Shown: positions 1 through 5,218, numbered from the stretch's first letter. The stretch: DNA of 7,720 bases from Oscillospiraceae bacterium (GCA_031280855.1 JAITGH010000140.1:1-7720); one strand, 5' to 3'. Notes: a model not told the origin generated them from the sequence alone. Translations and numbers: made by a program.

Positions 1-328
1 GCAGTTCCTCGGCGGAGAACTTGCGAAGCGCGAACAGGATCGCCTCCCGAATCCTGGGGCGGGTCTGAGCGACCTCGTGCTCCAGCTCCGCGAAGTACTC
101 CTCGCTGTTGACGTGCAACATCATGGTAACGCGAACGATGTGGACGGAGCCGTCCTTGTTCGGCTTCATGTCGGTGAGGAAGTAATCACCGGGCGAGTAC
201 AGCAGGTCAACCTCCGGAACCTTCACGGGTTCAGCGGGCGCACGATCGCCCAGCAGTATGAACGACAGCACTCCGGTAGCTATCGCTACGACGGCTATCA
301 AAGCAATCAGCAGAATCTTCGTGTTCAT
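1..328 (-). CDS. fliL: Flagellar basal body-associated protein FliL (3' end cut by window)
   Basis: About 109 N-terminal residues are visible and the frame runs off the left edge. The protein starts MNTKILLIALIAVVAIATG, followed by a single hydrophobic segment at about residues 5-27 and then a periplasmic-side region (extracytoplasmic in a Gram-positive) that includes LLYSPGDYFLTDM and a long charged helix. This is the usual FliL layout: one N-terminal membrane anchor and an extracellular domain that rings the MotA/MotB stator and supports torque. The ATG at 328 is preceded by GGGGGA at 338-343 with a 9-nt spacer. The gene follows flbD by 61 bp, as in Bacillus-type fla/che operons, where fliM and fliY/N come next. 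Family identity rests on topology, the short conserved stretch and context. The C-terminus cannot be checked. Confidence 0.87.
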   Translation of the reverse strand, partial: MNTKILLIALIAVVAIATGVLSFILLGDRAPAEPVKVPEVDLLYSPGDYFLTDMKPNKDGSVHIVRVTMMLHVNSEEYFAELEHEVAQTRPRIREAILFALRKFSAEEL

Positions 329-389
329 ACGGCTAAATCCCCCAAGAACGGTAAACTTTGTAATTTGGTGTAAGCGTTGGCGACGGTCA

Positions 390-578
390 TTATACGTCGT
401 GAAGCTTTCTCTTCGCCTTGTTGATCGCGTCGATTACCTCGTCGAAGCTTTCCTTGACGAAGTACTTGCGGCCGGATTCCAGCGAGATAACGGTGTCCGG
501 AGCTGATTCGACGGTCTCAACGCGATCATAGTTGATCGCAAAGGTACTCTTGCCATTTAAGCTGGTCAATATGATCAT
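390..578 (-). CDS. flbD: FlbD/SwrD family flagellar protein
   Basis: A 62-residue protein beginning MIILTSLNGKSTFAINYDR, which matches the FlbD family hallmark: a short protein with an N-terminal I.LT.LNG and a later Ile-Glu/Val-Glu beta strand. The family is about 60-80 residues, is found beside flgE in Firmicutes and spirochaetes, and in Bacillus (SwrD) raises flagellar motor power for swarming. The frame is open upstream to 608, but the ATG at 578 is chosen because GAGG at 588-591 sits 9 nt before it and the family begins exactly at MI.LT. The C-terminus is a Lys/Arg-rich helix (NKAKRKLHDV). The gene lies between flgE and fliL and has its own candidate promoter 20 bp upstream. Molecular function is poorly known; the family call is firm. 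Confidence 0.88.
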   Translation of the reverse strand: MIILTSLNGKSTFAINYDRVETVESAPDTVISLESGRKYFVKESFDEVIDAINKAKRKLHDV

Positions 579-586
579 CTTCGGGT

Positions 587-593
587 ACCTCAT
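587..593 (-). promoter_or_regulatory. Ribosome binding site that fixes the flbD start
   Basis: The coding strand reads ATGAGGT, then 9 nt, then the ATG at 578. The GAGG core supports the start at 578 over the upstream in-frame ATG at 593 (which lies inside this site) and the one at 608. The ATG at 593 falls close to the predicted transcription start, so a leaderless start giving five extra residues cannot be fully excluded. Confidence 0.7.
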
Positions 594-598
594 AACCC

Positions 599-627
599 AG
601 TGTAGCACACTTTTCCACTTATGTCAA
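599..627 (-). promoter_or_regulatory. Sigma-A promoter upstream of flbD-fliL
   Basis: On the coding strand a perfect -35 TTGACA (622-627) is followed by a 17-nt spacer and a -10 TACACT (599-604, 4 of 6 matches to TATAAT). The spacer ends in TGC, giving an extended -10 (TGnTACACT). Spacing is optimal. The predicted transcription start is near 592, leaving a leader of only about 14 nt that just includes the flbD ribosome site. The elements lie wholly in the 62-bp gap between flgE and flbD. This suggests flbD and fliL can be transcribed apart from the hook genes by the housekeeping sigma factor. Seen directly as a motif; activity is inferred. Confidence 0.68.
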
Positions 628-640
628 GCTTTTTCTACAA

Positions 641-1702
641 TTAACGCTTCAAGTTGACAAGTTCCTCTAACAGAGTATCGCTGACGGTAATGACGCGGCT
701 GTTCGCCTGGAATCCGCGCTGCGTGATAATCATGTCGGAGAACTCGTTCGACAGGTCGACGTTGGACATCTCCAGTCCGCCGGACATAACGGTGCCGGTG
801 CCGTAGCTGCCCGCCGTGGTGACGTTGCGCTCGCCCGCCGCAGGAGCGTAGTTGTACGTGCTGCTGCCCGCCTTATCCATGCCCGCGTTATTCGGCACCT
901 GCATTATCGCAAGCTGCGCGATCGGAAGCTTCTCGTTGGTAATCTGGTCAAGCCCCCACACTACGCCGTACTGGTCGACGCTGATCCCGTAGTAGCCCTC
1001 GAAGTTGATCGCGTGCAGGGTCTCGTTCGCCTCATCTGTTGAGATTACGCCATCGCCGTCTGCGTCTGCGTCTGCTGTACCCGAACCGCCCCATATTGAA
1101 GTTGTCGTTGTAAACTGCGGCTTCATCGGATCCGAATACGGCGGCGTTAGACTATTGGCTTTGAGATTCGCTCCGGTCGCCAGATTTGCGGCATATGTCG
1201 GGTCAAGCGCGTAGCCCATGACGAATGCGCCGTCCGATGTTACGAAATACTGGTTGTTATCAATGTAGAAGTTCCCGACACGCGTGTACATGAACCCGCC
1301 GTTGGAGCCATTCGTAGCATTGCCGGCGGCGTTCACAATAGCGGGGTCAACGCCATTGGTATCGATGATGAAGAAGCCGTCGCCGTTGATCATCATGTCG
1401 GTCGGGTTATCGGATCGAGCGAACGCGGAGGTTCCGAACATCACGTCGATCGTGCCCATCTTGACTCCAAGCCCGATCTGCTGCGGGTTCGTGCCGCCCG
1501 CGCGCGGGTATACATTGCCGCTGTCCTCCACCGTCTGCCCGGCGGTACCGGGTCTGGAGGTCTGGCTGAAAATGTCTTGGAACACGACGCGGCTCGCCTT
1601 GAAGCCCGCAGTGTTAACGTTTGCGATATTGTTCGCGATTACGTCCATTCGAGTCTGGTGATTCTTCAGCCCGGAAACGGCTGAAAACAGGGATCTCATC
1701 AT
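641..1702 (-). CDS. flgE: Flagellar hook protein FlgE
   Basis: A 353-residue axial protein that polymerises into the hook, the universal joint between basal body and filament. The N-terminus (SLFSAVSGLKNHQTRMDVIA, then NNIANVNTAGFKASR) is the rod/hook/HAP family motif. The middle contains the usual NGDGFFI strand (residues 106-112) and YTRVGNF (139-145). The C-terminus (GGLEMSNVDLSNEFSDMI, then ITQRGFQANSRVI) is the conserved coiled-coil partner of the N-terminal helix. The protein is a little short for FlgE (about 260-450 in the family) but complete. It has no signal peptide, as expected for a substrate of the flagellar type III exporter. Start: the first of two ATGs, with TAAGGAG 11 nt upstream. 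It lies 24 bp after flgD. The oddity is an EF-hand calcium loop at residues 213-224. FlgF/FlgG are less likely because of the length and the flgD neighbour. Confidence 0.95.
   Translation of the reverse strand: MMRSLFSAVSGLKNHQTRMDVIANNIANVNTAGFKASRVVFQDIFSQTSRPGTAGQTVEDSGNVYPRAGGTNPQQIGLGVKMGTIDVMFGTSAFARSDNPTDMMINGDGFFIIDTNGVDPAIVNAAGNATNGSNGGFMYTRVGNFYIDNNQYFVTSDGAFVMGYALDPTYAANLATGANLKANSLTPPYSDPMKPQFTTTTSIWGGSGTADADADGDGVISTDEANETLHAINFEGYYGISVDQYGVVWGLDQITNEKLPIAQLAIMQVPNNAGMDKAGSSTYNYAPAAGERNVTTAGSYGTGTVMSGGLEMSNVDLSNEFSDMIITQRGFQANSRVITVSDTLLEELVNLKR
1031..1066 (-). other. EF-hand-type calcium loop encoded within flgE
   Basis: Residues 213-224 of FlgE read DADGDGVISTDE. This fits the 12-residue EF-hand loop D-x-D-x-D-G-x-I-x-x-x-E at every ligand position: Asp 1, 3 and 5, Gly 6, Ile 8, Ser 9, Glu 12. 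It is followed by a helix-prone stretch (ANETLHAINF). Calcium binding follows from the EF-hand/dockerin consensus and is not shown here. The loop lies in the variable surface-domain region of the hook protein, between the conserved N- and C-terminal parts. Confidence 0.72.
1058..1075 (-). repeat. Hexamer tandem repeat GCAGAC x3 in flgE
   Basis: Three perfect head-to-tail copies of GCAGAC (gtctgc on the given strand) encode alternating Ala-Asp and supply the acidic run at the start of the EF-hand loop. The unit is a multiple of three, so gain or loss of copies would keep the reading frame. Confidence 0.85.
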
Positions 1703-1726
1703 AGTCGGAGGCTCTCCTTACAATGT

Positions 1727-2812
1727 TCAGATAGTGGGTGCGGGCGCATCGCCCTCGGCGGGCGTCTCATCGTCTGCGGCGTCGGGTACTGCCGGAGTAA
1801 GCGTCTTGAGGATCTCGGCAAGCAGATCCTCAACGCCGGAGCCCTGCGTCGCCTTAACGGTCATAACTTCGCTTGCCGGGAAAGTCTTCGTAACGGGCTT
1901 GCCCTCATCGTCGGTGAGCGGCTTGCCGTCCTCGCCGATCAGGCGAATTGATACGCATACGACTCCCTGCTCATTGCGCGAGACGGAATCGACGACGCCC
2001 TCATACTTCAGCCATGGCTCGACGATCGCGCCGGGGTCATAGTCGGGGTTCGGAATCGTCGGCTGAACGGTGAACGGCGCAGCTCCAAGCGTTCCGTCAA
2101 TGCCGGTATGCTTCTTGTACTCCGGGTTCGGAATCCAGTCGTCGACGGTGTACGCGTCGCCGAGCCTCTGCCATTGGTCATAGCTCCAGTTCGGGTTGCG
2201 GATCGTCGGCTGAACCTCGTACGGCTCACCGTCTCTTGAAGCTTGCGACGGATCGTACATCGGGTTCGCGATCTCCTCCGGTTGGAAGTCGGGGTTGGAG
2301 ATCTCCGCAACGACGGTCTTCCCGACGAGGTTGTACGCGGTAAGATTCTCCAGCAGCAGATTCGTCGCGTCGGACGCGGCGCTTGCCGCCGGATCTCCGG
2401 CATCGAATACGTCGGTAATGCGCGAGGCCTCAAAGATGTGGTCGCCGATCTGAGCGTAGACGACCTTGTCCTTCGTGAACACTCGGTCGATTACACCCGC
2501 GACGCTGACATCGAGGTTATTCTCATCGCGATAGACCGCGACGGCGAACTTTCCGACCATGCCGTACGACGTGTACAGCGACATCGTCTGATTAAGCGTC
2601 TCCATCTGCATCAGCGAGTTGAACTGCGCAAGCTGTGCAATGAAGTCCGTGTCTTTTTGAGGTTCCAGCGGATCCTGGTATTGCAGCGACGCGGTCATAA
2701 GCTTCAGGAACGCGGATCTGTCCAGATCAGTCTTCGCGGTGCGCACCGCCTGTGATTTCAGGTATTCCTCATACGAGGGGATTCCGGTGGTCTGTTGAAT
2801 AGATTCGGTCAT
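1727..2812 (-). CDS. flgD: Flagellar hook assembly protein FlgD, with long central insertion
   Basis: FlgD is the hook cap/scaffold under which FlgE subunits polymerise. It is exported and later replaced. The N-terminal FlgD signature is at residues 29-75: LDRSAFLKLMTASLQYQDPL, then a segment with DFIAQLAQFNSLMQMETLN. A tudor-like beta domain follows (about 85-137, MVGKFAVAV to ASRITDVF). At 361 residues the protein is well above the family's usual 140-230. The extra length comes from residues 172-263, which are rich in Pro, Asn and aromatics with five NPx(F/Y/W) motifs. Flanking this, LVGKTVVAE (162-170) and YEGVVDSV...FPASEVMTV (270-319) resemble a second tudor-like copy. The acidic tail (340-361) is rich in Ala, Pro, Asp and Glu. 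The ATG follows the fliK stop by 7 bp. AGGAGG overlaps that stop codon with only 3 nt of spacing, suggesting translational coupling. Confidence 0.93.
   Translation of the reverse strand: MTESIQQTTGIPSYEEYLKSQAVRTAKTDLDRSAFLKLMTASLQYQDPLEPQKDTDFIAQLAQFNSLMQMETLNQTMSLYTSYGMVGKFAVAVYRDENNLDVSVAGVIDRVFTKDKVVYAQIGDHIFEASRITDVFDAGDPAASAASDATNLLLENLTAYNLVGKTVVAEISNPDFQPEEIANPMYDPSQASRDGEPYEVQPTIRNPNWSYDQWQRLGDAYTVDDWIPNPEYKKHTGIDGTLGAAPFTVQPTIPNPDYDPGAIVEPWLKYEGVVDSVSRNEQGVVCVSIRLIGEDGKPLTDDEGKPVTKTFPASEVMTVKATQGSGVEDLLAEILKTLTPAVPDAADDETPAEGDAPAPTI
2024..2299 (-). repeat. Degenerate NPx(F/Y/W) repeat segment in flgD
   Basis: FlgD residues 172-263 hold NPDF (173), NPMY (183), NPNW (206), NPEY (229) and NPDY (255). 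VQPTI precedes two of them: VQPTIRNP at 200 and VQPTIPNP at 249. The DNA still shows the duplication, since atcgtcggctgaac occurs near 2054 and again near 2202. This points to growth by repeat duplication. The function is unknown. Confidence 0.7.
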
Positions 2813-2819
2813 ACGCCTC

Positions 2820-4001
2820 CTACGCCACGAACTCCGTGGCTTCCTCGTCTTCGCCCCAGTATACCGAGTAGCCTAAGTTCGGCGTATCGGTCATTCCACT
2901 GTAGCGCAGCGAACGTCTGCTGCGGCTCGAGTCTTCGCTTGCTCCGCCGTGCGATGTGTCGGAGCCTTGACCGCCGAACGAGTCGCCCGTTACTCCGCTG
3001 TACACGACCTCCGCCGACTCGATCCGCAAACCCTTTACCGTAAGCGTCTCGACGAGCTGCGCGATCTGGCTGTTAAGCATACCCTTGACGTTCTGATCCT
3101 CCGCGCTTACCTTAAGCGAGAGACTGCCCTGCGAGCTGAGCACGAGCTGAACCTCCACGCGCCCGAGATGCGCAGGTTTCAAGTTCAGCGTCATGGTATC
3201 GGTATCATTGCCGTGAATGTACTGCGCGCTTTCAACGATACCGTCGAATAGCTCACGCACCGTGACGGTCTTCGGTGCGAGGTCGACGCTTTCGGCGAAC
3301 GCCTCGCGAGAGTGCACCTGAGTCGGCGCAAGCTCGATCGCCGGTACGGTAACGTCGCGAGAATCGGACGGCGCGCCTTTGTCGGCGTCGCGGTCTGCGT
3401 CGCCGCTAAAGGCGACCGAGCCGTCGGACTCCGGCTGTATCGGCGCGACGCTTGTCACGGCGGGCACCGACTCAAGCGTTGGACTGTCGGGCGAGCTGAC
3501 CGAGCCTTCGGGCGGCTTCACCTCGACGCTTTCAACGTCAAGCCGCGTGAACGCAACCGCCTCGGGTTTGGGACTCGCGGTAGTATGTAGATCCGGCATC
3601 CATGCCGTCGTTGTTTCAGCGTTATCCGGCGACTCGGGGAGCTCCGTCCCCTCAAGTACCGTGGAAAACGAGACCTCGCCGCTTCCCTGCGGCAAGAATT
3701 CGGTCACATCCGCGACCAAGACGTCGATGTTGGCAACAGGCAAACTCACAACCGGGTTAATCTCAAGCTCTTCGATAGTGATATCCGTCGAGCCGTCAGT
3801 TTGCGAGACTTGCTGCGTTATGTTGACCGCCGCCGCAAGTGCCGCCAGTCCGTCGTAAGACTCCGTCTGCTTCGGCTTGCTTGATCTCTGACGATCCGCA
3901 CGATCCATCGCCTTCGAGAATCCGTCGCTGCGATTTCCGGAATCGCCCTGATTTACTCGTGGTCTTGCGGTGCGATCTCCGATTAGTTGTATAGGTGTCA
4001 A
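2820..4001 (-). CDS. fliK: Flagellar hook-length control protein FliK
   Basis: A 393-residue protein with the usual FliK plan. A long, low-complexity, Ser/Pro/Asp/Glu-rich N-terminal part (about 1-240) acts as the ruler. A folded C-terminal Flg_hook domain (about 245-335) has the hallmark LNLKPAHLGRVEV (272-284), followed by SLSLKVSAEDQNVKGML and a helix LNSQIAQLVETLTVKGLRI. In the family this domain contacts FlhB and switches export from hook to filament substrates. A Ser/Gly/Arg-rich tail (336-393) ends EDEEATEFVA. The start is a TTG at 4001, chosen because a near-perfect GGAGGTGA lies 9 nt upstream and no in-frame ATG is near. The gene heads the hook cluster and sits behind a SigD-like promoter. 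The N-terminal part would show little similarity in searches. Confidence 0.92.
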   Translation of the reverse strand: MTPIQLIGDRTARPRVNQGDSGNRSDGFSKAMDRADRQRSSKPKQTESYDGLAALAAAVNITQQVSQTDGSTDITIEELEINPVVSLPVANIDVLVADVTEFLPQGSGEVSFSTVLEGTELPESPDNAETTTAWMPDLHTTASPKPEAVAFTRLDVESVEVKPPEGSVSSPDSPTLESVPAVTSVAPIQPESDGSVAFSGDADRDADKGAPSDSRDVTVPAIELAPTQVHSREAFAESVDLAPKTVTVRELFDGIVESAQYIHGNDTDTMTLNLKPAHLGRVEVQLVLSSQGSLSLKVSAEDQNVKGMLNSQIAQLVETLTVKGLRIESAEVVYSGVTGDSFGGQGSDTSHGGASEDSSRSRRSLRYSGMTDTPNLGYSVYWGEDEEATEFVA

Positions 4002-4010
4002 AAGAAACAG

Positions 4011-4018
4011 TCACCTCC
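4011..4018 (-). promoter_or_regulatory. Ribosome binding site that fixes the fliK TTG start
   Basis: GGAGGTGA is fully complementary to the 16S rRNA 3' end and stands 9 nt before TTG at 4001. It supports this non-ATG start. A GTG at 4014 in another frame lies inside the site and is not a start. Confidence 0.85.
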
Positions 4019-4028
4019 CCACTTTCTT

Positions 4029-4055
4029 ATATCGTAGACTTTTAGGAAAAATTTA
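4029..4055 (-). promoter_or_regulatory. SigD/FliA (sigma-28) promoter for the hook cluster
   Basis: The coding strand reads TAAA (4052-4055), 15 nt, then TACGATAT (4029-4036). The Bacillus SigD consensus is TAAA-N14..16-GCCGATAT, so the -35 core is perfect, the spacing is right and the -10 matches 6 of 8. The predicted transcription start is near 4022, giving a leader of about 20 nt that includes the fliK ribosome site. A flagellar sigma site directly before a flagellar operon supports the call independently. Activity is inferred. Confidence 0.7.
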
Positions 4056-4062
4056 GGGGCAA

Positions 4063-4090
4063 GTTATGTAAATTAATAAAAAAATGTAAA
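4063..4090 (-). promoter_or_regulatory. Possible sigma-A promoter upstream of fliK
   Basis: TTTACA (4085-4090, 5 of 6 to TTGACA), 16 nt, CATAAC (4063-4068, 4 of 6 to TATAAT). It lies in a strongly AT-rich stretch with a 7-T run in the spacer. The match is weaker than the SigD-like site downstream, and AT-rich DNA yields such matches by chance. Confidence 0.35.
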
Positions 4091-4114
4091 CCAAATATAA
4101 CCTGTCTGTAAACC
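4067..4114 (-). repeat. Three TTTACA direct repeats upstream of fliK
   Basis: On the coding strand GGTTTACA occurs at 4107-4114 and again at 4085-4092, and AATTTACA ends at 4067. The starts are 22 and 18 bp apart, about two helical turns, in the same orientation. They could be -35 elements or a regulator's binding sites, or chance in AT-rich DNA. Confidence 0.45.
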
Positions 4115-4144
4115 TATCGCTTCCCAACCTCGACACACTAAACA

Positions 4145-4172
4145 GCGGCACGCGTTCCCCATACGCCGCCGC
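4145..4172 (-). terminator. Weak terminator-like hairpin downstream of hprK
   Basis: On the coding strand GCGGC (4168-4172) pairs with GCCGC (4145-4149), and inside it GCGT pairs with ACGC, leaving a loop of about 7 nt and a small internal loop. The tail is TGTTTAG rather than a clean T-run. It lies about 30 bp after the hprK stop and before the fliK promoter, where a terminator would make sense, but it is a poor match to the classic form. Confidence 0.3.
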
Positions 4173-4202
4173 CGAGTTCCCGTATAAGCGCGATGCCCGC
4201 GC

Positions 4203-5129
4203 CTACTGAGCCGATAGATTCTCAACCAGAGTCTTCGCCGCGTTGAACCCCATGCGCGTCTGCTTGTTGTTCATCGCCGCGACCTCCACGATTACCGCAA
4301 GGTTTCGCCCCGGCGCGACCGGAACCGTCTGCAACGGTACGCACACTCCCAGTAACTCCGTATAGTCGGTGTCCGCGCCAAGCCGATCGTACTGGTACTC
4401 CTCCTGCCAATGCTCAAGATGTATCACGAGGTCAATCTGCGAACTGTCGCTTACCGCGCCCATGCCGTACAGCCGCATTACATCTATGATCCCGATCCCG
4501 CGAAGCTCAATATAGTGCTTGATCAGCTCCGGAGCCGCCCCGATCAGACGCGTATCCGACACGCGCTTGATCTCGACCGCGTCGTCCGCGACCAGCATGT
4601 GACCGCGCTTGACAAGCTCGATCGCCGTCTCGCTCTTCCCCACGCTGCTCTCACCCAGTAACAGCACGCCTTCGCCATAGCACTGCACCAGCACGCCGTG
4701 CCGAGTGATCGTCGGCGCAAGGTAGTCGTTCAACCGATAGATGATCTCAGCAGAGAACTGCGAAGTGTCGCGATCCGTTCGAAACAGCGGCACGCTGTAC
4801 TGCTCCGCAGTCTCGAGGCATTCCGGATAGACCTCCATGCCGTTACAAATTACCAGCCCGGGGATCGAGCGTTTGAACAGCTCCGCAAAGCACTTCCGAC
4901 GCTCCGCGCCCGGCAAGTCCTTCAAATACATGACCTCAACGACACCCATGACTTGCAGACGCGTATTGTCGAATCTTGAGAAGAATCCCGTAAGCTGCAT
5001 CCCCGGGCGATTCAGCGCGGGGTTATAGATCAGCCGAGCCGTGTAATCCTCCGGTACGTATACGACCGTCAACCGAAGATCGTCCGCAAGCTGCTCGAGC
5101 TTTACGGAGTGCCGTGTCCCCTTCGACAT
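4203..5129 (-). CDS. hprK: HPr kinase/phosphorylase
   Basis: A 308-residue cytoplasmic enzyme that phosphorylates, and dephosphorylates, Ser46 of HPr, controlling CcpA-mediated carbon catabolite repression and PTS uptake in Firmicutes. The N-terminal domain covers about 1-130. The C-terminal kinase domain has His144 in RHGVLV, the P-loop GESSVGKSE (159-167), ADD (181-183) with catalytic Asp, and the HprK signature ELRGIGIIDV (208-217). PGRNLAVIVEVAAMN (273-287) is also typical. Length is normal (about 305-320). Oddities: the P-loop has Ser where GDSG(I/V)GKS usually has Gly, and PVAPGRN has Ala where Arg or Lys is common. The ATG is preceded by AAGGAGG at 5135-5141 with 5 nt spacing. It lies 89 bp after clpX, with a hairpin between, and 201 bp before fliK. 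Confidence 0.96.
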   Translation of the reverse strand: MSKGTRHSVKLEQLADDLRLTVVYVPEDYTARLIYNPALNRPGMQLTGFFSRFDNTRLQVMGVVEVMYLKDLPGAERRKCFAELFKRSIPGLVICNGMEVYPECLETAEQYSVPLFRTDRDTSQFSAEIIYRLNDYLAPTITRHGVLVQCYGEGVLLLGESSVGKSETAIELVKRGHMLVADDAVEIKRVSDTRLIGAAPELIKHYIELRGIGIIDVMRLYGMGAVSDSSQIDLVIHLEHWQEEYQYDRLGADTDYTELLGVCVPLQTVPVAPGRNLAVIVEVAAMNNKQTRMGFNAAKTLVENLSAQ

Positions 5130-5154
5130 CGCTGCCTCCTTATCATGTTAGTCA

Positions 5155-5192
5155 CGCAGACGGCGCGAAGCGTGTAACTCGCACCGTCTGCG
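5155..5192 (-). other. Intergenic hairpin between clpX and hprK
   Basis: A perfect 9-bp inverted repeat: cgcagacgg (5155-5163) with ccgtctgcg (5184-5192). It is extended inside by gcga/tcgc after one mismatch, leaving a 10-nt loop. On the transcribed strand it is followed by TGACTAACATG, with no T-run, so it is not a standard intrinsic terminator. It ends 13 nt before the hprK ribosome site, which suits an RNA processing or stability element or an attenuation role. That role is inference. Confidence 0.6.
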
Positions 5193-5218
5193 CCGGTATC
5201 GCCGCCCCGAATCTCCGG

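Noticed and set aside
1284..1661. A 125-codon open frame on the plus strand opposite flgE
   Set aside because: Shadow of the conserved flgE N-terminal half, with no independent support.
2008..2433. A 141-codon Arg-rich frame on the minus strand inside flgD
   Set aside because: Shifted frame of flgD with extreme Arg/Thr/Ser content, typical of an out-of-frame reading of GC-rich coding DNA.
2243..2755. A 170-codon open frame on the plus strand within flgD
   Set aside because: It is the antisense shadow of flgD, with an Arg/Val-rich composition resembling no family. flgD on the other strand is a clear gene.
3379..3858. A 159-codon Ser/Thr-rich open frame on the plus strand opposite fliK
   Set aside because: Its composition is the complement of the low-complexity Ser/Asp/Glu-rich fliK ruler region. 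It has no ribosome site or motif of its own.
4078..4084. Seven-T run on the coding strand as the end of a terminator for hprK
   Set aside because: No stable stem precedes it; the upstream sequence is AT-rich direct repeats, not an inverted repeat. It fits better as part of a promoter spacer.
4203..4410. A frameshift near the hprK 3' end, suggested by an open second frame
   Set aside because: The HprK frame runs through its normal conserved C-terminus (VEVAAMN, then MGFNAAKTLVENL) to a stop at the usual family length, so no frameshift is needed.
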